Assembly (NCBI RefSeq): GCF_026151205.1
Contig: NC_087074.1
Coordinates: 11,763,182-11,823,181, forward strand
Direction of reading: 5' to 3'
Length of the DNA stretch: 60,000 nt
From: Bolinopsis microptera
Lineage: Eukaryota; Ctenophora; Tentaculata; Lobata; Bolinopsidae
Numbering within the stretch: the first letter of the stretch is position 1; every line of letters starts with the position of its first letter. The translations under genes were made by a program, and so were the position numbers. Below are positions 13,601-25,600 of the stretch, one piece after another. The notes under the pieces were generated by a model. It was not told where the DNA came from. It saw only the letters and a program-made list of their open reading frames with translations, and did not search any database.

Positions 13601-16600
13601 TTGAACAGTCACCCTCACTTCTTTATGCTCGACCTATTCTGATTTTATACATTTTTAAATCGGCTTAAACATGATAGCAATGCTAATTAATATTCCCCCT
13701 ATAACAGTTGATATTCCGACTTGTGGACCCGTGAACATCCCCAACTCTATAGTGAGCAGTGACAGTGAGGAGCAGCTACGTGGAACTGTTGTGCACGTGA
13801 CATGTATCGATGGTTTTCACCACGTGGGCACAGAGAGTATCACGTGTCAGGGATCACGTGACTGGTCACATGATAGTATTGTTGATACAGCGCGAACATG
13901 TCAGAGATTAGGTGAGATTAAATGAAGAGTTAACCAACTTGGTAGGCCACGTTTTGAGGTGATTAAGTTACAATGTTTTGAAATGCTAGGGCCTTTCAAA
14001 ACCTTGTAACCGGTCAATAAAACCTCAAAACAAACACATGCTTATATAATATATAACCACAAAACTAACCAACTCTCAAGAAAACAAACATTTCTAACCT
14101 CGTCGAACAAGAAAGGAGTGATTGGAAGGGAGGTTATGGCAGTTTCTAGTCTAGCTACCACTCTACTGTCGATGTCGTTGATCCTGTTAGGTGCATCCTC
14201 TGAGAGTCCTTCAAGGTAGATCCTCTTCGCTTCCTGATGGGAAACACAGGTTTGTTACTTATTCAACTAGGGGAGAGGGGGTGGGGGCAACCTATTCAAC
14301 TTATTTTTCCCAATCCAAATTTATGGATAACTGGTTAAATTAGGACAACTTTTCTTAAGAAGACATTAAGAAGTCCCCTCTGAGGATGTAAATACAATTC
14401 GGTTACAGCTAGAGAACACAATGCGTCCAGTAAATTCCAATTTCATGGGCCAATTAGGACACATTTTGCCTTTTTTTGTACAAAATTGACTTTTTAAAAT
14501 AAAAGTTGTCTCATTGTTTCTAACAAATAGATAAACATTCTGCTTGTACTGGATGGAGAGAAAAATTTTTAAAACTGTCTAAAAAAGCCAAAAATCAACA
14601 AAAAGCAGCCAGAAACTAGTCAGAGAAGCCCAAATCGAAAATAGCACTGTCCAGTGCGTGTCCGAGCAGAAATGTGTCATTTTAAGGGGGCATACACCAA
14701 AACAGTGGTTTGTGCCGTCCAGACCAAATGACCTCATAGGCAGTTTAGTGACCTTCTAGCGCACCGTTTCCACACCAAAAAAGATTATTTTGAGAATACC
14801 CATTTTTGTAATCGAGCAAAGCCAAAAAATCACATTTTCTCCCATAACTTCAAAGGGAAGCATTTTAGGGCGTTTTGTTGTTCATAACTCATATATAAAT
14901 GTGCTAGTTGCGGTTATTTTGCACCCTTCAAAAAGTCACTAGCACATTCCTATCAAAATTTTAGAAAAATCAGTAAATATTAAAAACGAAAAATGTGCCT
15001 AAATTTGTTGTTTGGCTTTGAGGTCCAATAGATCTGAAGCTGAATGAGTAAAAACATTTTTGAGGGCATCAAAAACTGCGCCAGAATTCAGAGAACAATT
15101 TGATGTCAAGCATCAAATCAATCCGATCTTCCCTGACTGTCTTTTTGTTAAAATAAGCCTGAAAAGGACAATTTTAGCTTTTTGACTTTAAAAATTCATA
15201 ACACACCAGCCTTTTTAGATACGATATCAAGATTTTACACACACCTTGAAATAGATGTGAATAAACGGCGAGCAAAATTTCAACCCGATACCGCAAGAAA
15301 TTATTTACTTATAGCGTCTCAACCACAAAATAATTTTTTCCGAAAATTGCACTCTCAACCAGGAAATGCTCGATTACAAAAATGGGTATTCTCAAAATAA
15401 TTTTTTTGGTGTGGAAACGGTGCGCTAGAAGGTCACTGAACTGCCTATGAGGTCATTTGGTCTGGACAGATTTGGTGTATGCCCCCTTAATGTCGATCTT
15501 CATGCAGATTGAACTTTGTTGTTGCTTTTTACTGTGTATTTGATCGACTCAAATTATGATCATGTCGAGATGATAGGTTTTGAGACCAACTCACACATTA
15601 GACCCCAAAATGTCATGTAGAAGCTTTTGAAGAAGATTGAGATTTGATTTCCAGTTTCAAACCAGTGTAATTTCTTTACGACTAGGTACAACCTTGTCCA
15701 CGCTCCAGTCTTCAGCAATAACTACAGAAATGTTCCTGATCAGATCAAAGCAGACATTTAACGGCAGGAGTTCTAGCGGTACTCGGTCAAGGGTCACCAA
15801 TCTAGCAAAGAAGGGTTGCAATCAGAATCTTGGCTAAAGATCTGGTGAAATAGTGTCCGGATTTTGCTTGTCATCTAGGTTGCGAGGTTGAATGACCTCC
15901 AACTCCAACTGACCGATGCTGTTGCCAGAAGTTTCTTGGGGATCGGAAGATGCCCGGAAAATGAACTCTTTCACGTGCTTCACTCTCATTGGTACAAGAT
16001 GGAGCACGGATCTCTTCAGCAGATCTGTGTGTAGTATAGGGTTCATCAGAGCATTTAGTGGCACTACAGTCATAGTAATAATGTTAATTGTCCCAGGAGG
16101 AAGGGTATGTTCCATTAAACTAGCGATCATCGCTACGTGAACAGGTAGCCAGCAAGCAAGTTGTAGTCCAATTAGGATGGAAACTTTGAAGGAGAGGAAG
16201 AATTTTTGGTCAGCATCCCGATTATTCTCGTTACCAGGATTCTGGTTATTTCCAGAATTTACCGCAGCCCTGGACTTGAAGAATTCTTCAATTATGAAAC
16301 GATAACTAATTACTGTCAGAAGTAAATAAATTGAGTTTTCCAACACATAGATTATCTTGTATGTAAGCAATGATTCCTCAGTGGAGAATAAGTCAGGAAA
16401 GCACATGGAGGATGCTCCATAGAGGCCGACTGAAGTAATCTTGTCAGGGGAGAACAAATCGCCTTTCCAGGTCATGTTCCTCAGCACTTTGAACAGATCA
16501 GTAGTTGTGTTCTGCAGAGTGGTGTTGAGATCCAACCTTTTGTAAAGGCTGACCAGCAGCGCTAAATCTGCCTTTCTTCCCCTTCTGATAAGAGGGTTAC

Positions 16601-19600
16601 TTTTGAAGAAATGCTCATGGACAAAAGCATCTGCCAAGGGAAAATGGCTGAAAGTAGCAATCAGAGGCAAAACAGCCATTGTTACATTAAACATATTCAT
16701 GGTGATGTACAGCCCTGAGAAAAGTTTGAAATTTATTTCTTGACCTCCAATTCCCCTAATGCAGATTGTGTAGCCACGATATAAACTGGTTGCCACAACA
16801 ACTTGTAGCGCTCCATGTGTGGAGGCAAACGCTATAGCACCTGTAACCTTGCAAAGTACTGACGACCTCCAGGACACATCATGCAAGCAGTATTCCCCCT
16901 CAAACTCCCAGTGCTTCCAACAGACTATCCCCAAGTATACTGCTAGCATCACATCGTACAATGCCAAGGTGACACAGTGTACAATATCTATCTTAAGAGA
17001 TGAGCTGCTTCCTTTCTTGTATCTCTTGAGGTGATAAACAAGAGCATATGCATTTAGACACAGTATTCCCAGAGTCTCTATCATCATGAAGATTATCATG
17101 GTCTTGCTGGCTACCAGGCTAGTTTGAGAGGAGAAGTAGGAGGACATGGTACAGTTATCACACTCATCACTGGAATCAGAACAATCCGGGATAGAGTCAC
17201 AGGTTAGCTCCTCCGGGACAGGAAGCTGGTTTGATTTGCAGTAAAATGTACCAGGACAGTGCTGTTCATCAATACCATTTTTACAGTTTTTTATCCTGTC
17301 ACAGAACACAAACGTCGCTTTAGAAGTGGAGGATTGCTTTCTGTCGTAAGTCACTTCAATCGACGAATTCTCCGAGCAGCTGTAAGTCGAGTCACTTTCT
17401 GGCTCAAACATAATTCTTTTGCAATGGAAGCCCAGAGTCGTGTTTTGTTCGCAATCTGCCAATTCAGCTTGCTTTCTAATATCCAAAGTCTGCTCTTTTG
17501 ATGGAAAGTTTGTGACGACTACATCCAGTATTCCAGTCAACTTTGACAGTTCGTTTGACTTGGCAGTTTCTTTAGCTAACGTTCTTGAACAATTTGGCAT
17601 AATGAAGCAAAGTTTTGATGCATCAATTGTCTCCTTGTTAAAATGAATAATCCTCCGACAATGTTGGTAATCATGACATGTACACTCATCACTGTAATCA
17701 AGACAATCAAACTTACTGTCACACAACTGGCTGATTGCTATACAGCCGTTACCATCAGCACACTTGAACGTGTCCTCTCCGCACCCACACTCGTCTGTCA
17801 GACAGCTAGAGAACCCATCACACTCCCAGCTAGTCGGTATGGCACAGCCTCTATCGCCAATATTACCTTCAATGCACATATAGTAACCTGCCATGTTACG
17901 ATCAGGCTTAATCCAAAGATTTGGTTCTCTGATGGCACGGGAGAAAGCCCATTGTGCCAGCCCGGTGCACGTCAGCTCTTCATACACTTTAGATAACAAA
18001 TAGTCGTTCAAAAAAGAGTAGGGTCGTCCATCTTGTCTGTTCAACAGACTTGTTAAGGTTGTAAAGTTCACCATATGGCCATCAGAGCACCAGAACCAAC
18101 AAGCTATCCATAATGATGTAGTTAAGATCAGTGAAACGGAGTGACTATAGCTAGGCTTGGAAAGCATTGTTATTTTCTAGGCTCAGCAGTCCTGATTCCC
18201 TAGGTTAGCAAACAGTTGCAGTTTATGGAGCGGGAAAAATAAACATCATACAATTTATGCTCTTTTATATGCATAAACCCTGTATCATGTTAGGGTGTTG
18301 AATCGTGACAACGTGCTCAGAAAACCATTAAAAAATGGTATGCCTCAGTAGCCTCAGAGACTCTAAAACAATTGTTTTATTTTGGAGGATACGTACGAGT
18401 CGTATACCTCTGCAATTAAAAAACATTGATAGAGAAAAATATCAGACAATATCGTTCAAAATATATACTCATTTTATATTTAAATATGGAGTTACAATAC
18501 TATTTTTTGGGACAACCGTAAAAATCGTGACTGCATGTCCAGAAAACGATTATAAATGCTTTAGAAGTTCAGAGGCTCCAAACTGAATTGTCCCCTTTTC
18601 ATAGATGCAAGCCGTCAAGCTCGTTCGATTTGCGTACGAAAAATTAGGTCATACAGCATCTCCGACAATTTTAAGAATGCAGATAGGAACCAAATTCCGA
18701 ATTTAGATTTTCTTTCATAATTGAGAAAAACTTCGGAAAAAATATTGAATATTCAAATGAAGTGGCAACTTTGGACGAAATTTCACTTTAAGAATTGGTA
18801 ACATTTCGTTTAACATTTTTTATTCTCAGTTTATCCACATTACATATTTTACATTTTGGTAATATTTTATGACTTCCACCCTATTTTATTTTAAGTTTCA
18901 AGTGAAACTGGTGCCTGATACAGTGATACTGTTAATTATTATTACCATGGCACATATTTCCTTTCCATACACCTTAAAACAGTTACTCATCATGTCGTTA
19001 TCAATTTCAGTGCCTGTTAAAATAAGGAGTGAGACTAAGCAACTAACCTTTCTGAACATGTTCTCCTCCGCGTCACTGATAATCCTTCCATCAGCAGCCG
19101 CCATGTCTACTCTGCTCTTCAGCTCATCTCTAAATGATAACGATAAAGTGATCAATGGACAGCTTAGAAGTTAACTATTATATATAAGATATAATCGGGC
19201 GATTGTTTAAGCCTTGATTGTTGTTTAGAAAGAGATATTTATCGACAATTATTAGAGAAAATGGAAATATTTTATCATTAAACAGAGTACACACACTATG
19301 ATTGATTTAGTTCCGATAATTATTTTCTGCAGTCTGATATTTTGTAAGCTTACCTAAAACCATTACAAACCAACGTTATTAGAGCTGTTCAATGCAATGG
19401 TGGTCTGTAGTTTCTTTCACTATCCGTCAAATGATTTAACGTGAAGTAAGGTTCTATAATTAACATAACAAACCTAATTAGCCTGATTAACTATGATGAA
19501 CGAACCTGAAACAGTCGACAGAAAGCCACATGTAGAGGAATTTCTCAGCCTTGATGTGGTTCATAAAGTCAATGAAATACTTGAGAGAAATGCTGTTACC

Positions 19601-22600
19601 CAGGATGAAGTTGAGGGGTATGTTTGGACAGGGTTTGTTGGTGGGGAAGGGTTGGGTTGCGTCGTTATGGGTACTGTGCATTGTGCTGTCTGGGTCAGAT
19701 CCGGGTTCAAACACGTTCTGAAGACATTTATCCAGATTAGATTTATAGGATCCGGAAGGAGAGATCGCATAAGATTTGAATAGAACATCTTTTGTAAGTT
19801 CTCGAAACATAATATTTTGCAATTAGTCTTTAGTCGAGATTGCAATTTAAATCAGATCAATCACGTCTGTCGGAATCTTACCGGTTAACATCAGAACACC
19901 ACCAATATCACAAAATAAAAATATGCATTACAATCTAAGTGAGCTGCAGTCTTACCTGATATCTGATGCTGACTTGACGAAGAGTATACATCAAGCTGTC
20001 CAGCTGTTGTCTCCAGTTTGTTATATTCCCACCGTCCATCGCTCGTAGCCGTGAAATGTCCTAAAAGCAAGGCTTACAAAACTGAGGTTAGGAAAAACAT
20101 CATAGCAAGGAAGTTGTGACAAGTTATTGATGCTTCTATCTAGTTTTAGTGTCTCCTAATTGTCTCCTAATTGTCTCCTAATTGCCTCCTAATTGTCTCC
20201 TAATTGTCTCCTAATCAAATATCTGAGAGGAATGAAGATTACCTTTTGTAACCTGTCCTCCAAATGGTCCAGTTCAGTAGGACTAGTGCAGCAGTGTATT
20301 GCACCCAGGAAGGACTCCGATGTTAAGCAGTCGTCTTTTAGCCACGCCATGAAACACTGGTTCACATAGTCTGGCTCTACGATTGACTGGAAAAGTGTAC
20401 TGTTATGAAAACAATCAAAAGTCACAACGAGAGGTTTAAATGTGAGCCAATTAATGTGAATTAAATTCTACGTGACTGAAAATAAAACTTACATCCATGG
20501 TCCTGACAACCTCCCTAACGAATTCCTTAAGTATGCACCTCCTTCTTTTTACATGAAGTTTGCATCACTTATCAATGAGTCCTTTGAAAAACAAGAGCAC
20601 GTTCAATCGTTCACTGAGGGATATCTTACCCCCCTACAGAAGCCTGGAAAACCAAAAGGACCAGTTAAGAGTCTGCGTCCCTTATGCCTTCTCAATGGAA
20701 CTAGGAAAATCCTTTCCATGATAACACTCCAGCGTATTCAACAACAGATAGCAGACTACACTGGGCCATGGCAGAATGCCTATAAATCAGGACACAGCTG
20801 CTCTAATATTGTCTGGACACAAAGGGTTCTTATTTCTGTTGTCAAGGAGAAACATTGGGAGTTTAGTAAAATGGGGATAGACATGTCATCAGCCTTCGAC
20901 ACAATACATCGGTCAACTATCCTCAGGCTACTCGAAGATGCAGGATGCTCAGAAGATGACATAAGACTAGTTAGATATCTACTCGCTAACACCAAGCTCA
21001 GAATTAAGATCAAAAAGACGACATCGGGAGAGTTCGAAGTCACAATAGGAGCCTTTCAAGGTGACTGTTTGTCTGGCTCGCTGTTTACCATGTACCTAGC
21101 TGGAGCACTCTACCACCTTAGAGTTGTTGTTATACATCTACGCCCAAATCCCCCCATATCTGAAAGCTCCCTTCCTTTAGAATGGGAATATGCTGATGAT
21201 GTGGACTTTGCTGATGAAGATGAGGATTCGTTACACCAGCTCCTTCCAATTTGCAAGGAAATTCTCTCAGAATGGAATTTGTTTGTAAATGAATCTAAAA
21301 CCGAGTTTGTAAAGTGTTATCTGGCTGGAAGTAGTGAGAAGGACGAAAAAGGAGAACCTCTAAGAAATAGAGAACCTTGGAGGAAGTGTGTGTCCCTAGG
21401 CTCTAAGCTATGTAGTAAAGAAGACATACAGCATCGTATAATCCTTGGAAATGTTGCATTCGAAAAATACAAGAAAGTTTGGATGCAAGGATCTAAGATT
21501 AATCTGAAGACCAAGATTAAGATATACGAAGCATACGTTACATCTGTTATGCTCTATAACTGCAATAGCTGGGCTACCCCTCAGAACCTATTTGACAAAC
21601 TTGATGCATGTCATAGAAGACACCTGCGTCAAATATTGAAGATGACTTATCCCATTATTATCAGTAATAAAGCACTATATGAACGCTGTGGTGTAACACC
21701 GTTGTCAGAGCGAGTGACATATGCTCGCTGGAAAATGCTGGGACATGTCCTTCGCAGTGACTGCTCATCACCAGCTCAGAGAGCTCTTCAATTTGCTGTT
21801 AATGCGTTATTTACCATGAAAGGACGTGTTGGTCGACACCAAAGTAATCTTTTAAAGTTTATTATAAATGATTTGAATAAAAGAAACCTACCATTACGTG
21901 ATATTAATGATCTTTATGATCTTAGGGCTACTGCCTCTAACAGAGTTTTGTGGAGAAAATTATTTACCTCATAATTAACCTCTTTTTTTTCAGAGAACTG
22001 TTATGTTTTTTTGGGCACTTATCAGTCTCTTAAGATGTTTCTTTACTATTTCGAGATTGTTTTAAAAGTTAGATAATAAATAATAATATAATACATCCAT
22101 GGTGGGTATGAAGCAGCAGGTAGTAACTAGCTCTCTGATCAGGACTCTCATAGGATAACACTGGAAACTCTGCTTGGGTAGTAATAGGTACAGGAGAATA
22201 TCCACTAAATTCCTGGGAAGAAATAAGTTTGATAACAACTTCAAGATGCTGATATAAGAATTTACAATATTATATGAATATAATATTCCATTCAAAATTA
22301 GAAAAACAAAAGAGAGTGATTTGATCAACTTCAAATTTTAAAATTAACCTGACGTAGACCTCCTCAGCCTCTTTGTCAGTACAAATAACACCAAACTGAC
22401 TCTCCAATTCAAAGAAAACTCTTATCTCGTCCTGTGCTGAGTAATTAGTAAACACTCGTAACCGCTCTTGTGTCTTTTTGAATATCCTGAGGTGCAACGA
22501 TGATTTAGATAGATTGTATATTCATGTCAATTGGAAAAACGTGGGTCATTGTTCTAAATCTATGCTGAACAGTTTATGTGAACTTTGAACTAACCGCAAA

Positions 22601-25600
22601 TGTGATGTCATATCAGTGAGAAAGGGTCCGGTGGAGAGGGCAATGAAGTCAACATCTCTGAGCTTTGCAGAGAGGTTAACCACAACTGACTGTATAGTTT
22701 TACGAACTTCAAACTTAAACTCTTCATCCTGGAGAATGAAAAATTATTCAAATTCAAGTTAGGAATGCAAGTTTGCAAGCATCAAAATTTTGCACATTTT
22801 GAATAAGTGCACTCTATATTTAAGATAATTAGAAAAGCTTATCGTCTAAACTTTAACTTAGATATAAGGCTATGCTACACTTAAATGCTTGAAAAGTTTA
22901 AATCCCAATTATTCCACGTAAATTAGATAGCTGTACCTTGCTGATACCTTTATACCATTCATCAACAAAATCCCTCATAAACAAATCCAGTACTTCATTG
23001 AAGGGTTCATCTATTATGGTAGCACCTAAAATAAAGAAATTCTCTGAATTTGTGCTTCAATAGAACATGATTAGAAAAATTATAAATCCCAATGAAGATT
23101 ATTATAAAATTCCCGCACGAACAGAAATAACAAAAGCAAACACCACAAAAAGGATTGAAGCCAACAGTAGAAATATGTTTAATAGCTCATCACTCGAAAA
23201 ACTTTGTTATCAGTCACACATTGAGTTTACCTGATAGGCGCTTATCCAACTTCCATGTTAATCTGAGTTTTACTAGCTTTTCCAAAACAGCTGACAGACC
23301 ATTTGAGGGAGGTTTCAATAAGAGAGCCTGTAATGTTTGGGGAACAACTCAGTCAACAGAGTATTAAACTAACTAGTTTTAAACTAATTACAACACTACA
23401 AATCTATTACATTTATTGAGGACCCCCAGTGGGAACTAATGCCTCGGTAAATGTAACGACCATTACAGGTTGTATGTCAATGTAAATGGTTGTTGCATGA
23501 TAAAGTTATCTTAAAGACATCCTAAGGACTATCAGACATCGATTTTTAAAGCAGTTTACTCCCATCTATCACCTAAAGATTATCAGACATCACTTATCCT
23601 TATCCTCCGGAGTGCTACAAAGGTACTGTAATCATTAACTAAATTTCGAACAGTAGCATCTTTTTGTGATAAACTATGTCTAGAATACCAGAACTTGGCT
23701 CAAGAGATTACAATCTGAGATATCGAGGGAATGCTGTTAAATTCCCCAGTAATGGCTCTCGTCCTACTGATAAATGTTCAAATTGTTTAACTCTATTAAG
23801 AGAGAATGATCGTCTTCGTCGGCAAATTTCTATTCTCTATAAACAATTATCAGAAAGTGACAGTGCACTCAAAGTTCCCCTCAGCGATAGTTCACTTGTC
23901 ACTGTGTTGCCCCAGGTACCTGATCACTGTGAACATTCTATCAAAGTTCCCCTCAGTAATAGCTCATCCTCGCATCTTGTTTCTGAGTTAACCCAAGAGC
24001 TATCCAAATTAGCAGAAGACAGTGAACATTCAGCAGAAATTATCAATTCGGAAAATCCCAGACACTCTGTAAATGGTGTCAATGGTGTGACCAACTCTAT
24101 CATTCCATACCAAGATTTGAGTCGAGGAGTTTTTCAGTTTGTTGACACTGCCAAGTTAGATATAGAAACCCACTATACTCATGAGTTTGAGAATAGGACA
24201 GTTGCATATTATGGGGACTTTCCCTACGCTTACAATGGAGGCTTTCATAACACAAGGCCAGTAGCAGACAATCCCTACCTTAAGTCTATTTTAGAACGCT
24301 TACGCTCACAGTTCCCAAAGTTGAAATTCAATAGTGCTATGATTACCAAGTATAGAAATGGTCAGCAAGGAATTCCCTTTCACTCGGATGACGAGAGGTC
24401 AATTTCACCAGGCTCCATGATCTCCACCATCTCTTTAGGGGCTACTAGAGTCCTAAGCTTCAGATCCAAACTTAGAGCTCATATTGCTGACCTTACCCTC
24501 TCCCATGGTGACATAATGAATATGACCAGACAATCCCAGACCAGCTTTGAACACAGCCTCATCCAGGACAAGTCTGAAACCATGAGAATAAGCATTACCC
24601 TGCGCCAAATTGATGGCAGCGCAACCTTATCTACTCTGTCTGATGTTTCCAGTCAAGTTAAGAACACTGAACCCTCGGCCCCTAAGACTAGATCAATAGA
24701 ACATTCTGGTAAATCTTTGTGTGTCTACATTAGCTCTAGTATGTTCTCCAAATTAGAGGGAGAAAAGCTATCGTCCAAACAACATGAGGCACATGTATTC
24801 AGCTACCCTGGTGCCACAGCCAATGCAATCAATGAACGGTTTCAATCAGATGTAAGAAAAGACACTCTTAATACCAATAATGTGAAAAGCATTGTACTTA
24901 TGTGTGGTACAAATGACGTGGACTCTATCCTGAACAGCCCTCGCAACATGAGGACTAAACTTCTGTGCCCTGATAGTTTTTCTGGTGATGCTAGAGCTCT
25001 TGACTTTACAAACAATTGTATTGAAAAACTTGTACTTTTCCTTCACAAGTGGGCACCTGGAGCTGATATTAAAATTGTTAACTTATTACCTCGGGAGAGT
25101 TTCTCCAGAAACAAGGTTATAACAGATATCAATGGATGTATATCAAATCTGCAAAGAAAATACACCTATGTAAAACTGCTCTCAACCGAGACAAATCGTT
25201 TCTTGTTTAGTGATAAGAAAGGCTTCAGAAAATCGTCATTTTTTAGTAGTTATGGAGAGGATAATGTCCATCTCAATGATTATGGCATATTTAAATTAGC
25301 AAGGCACTTGAAGTATCATGCACACCATTAGAATACTGCTGAATACTGACATAACACTCCTACCATCAGTTTTATTTTTACAGTACGACATCCAGACAAA
25401 TACAACCTGCTTTTATTCTGTTTTTTAGTTTAAACACAACTTTACAACTTTTATTCATTCCATTGTGAATTAATAAGATTCACAAGATGACAAATTTTAA
25501 TAATGCAGCTGATAGGTTTCACAACCTCTGCATTGGTCATTGTAACATTCAAGGAGGGCTTCTTAATTTAGCTAAAAGTAATGAACTTTCCCAACTTATT

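Noticed and set aside
19561-19845. 94-codon minus ORF as an alternative frame for SNX13 exon 9
   Set aside because: It shares the bases but ends in a stop inside the RGS helix. The chosen frame gives the conserved SLKYFIDFM block and matches phase on both sides.
22062-22334. Minus ORF of 90 codons as a separate gene
   Set aside because: It reads through SNX13 exon 6 and its flanking introns; the spliced exon explains the coding part.
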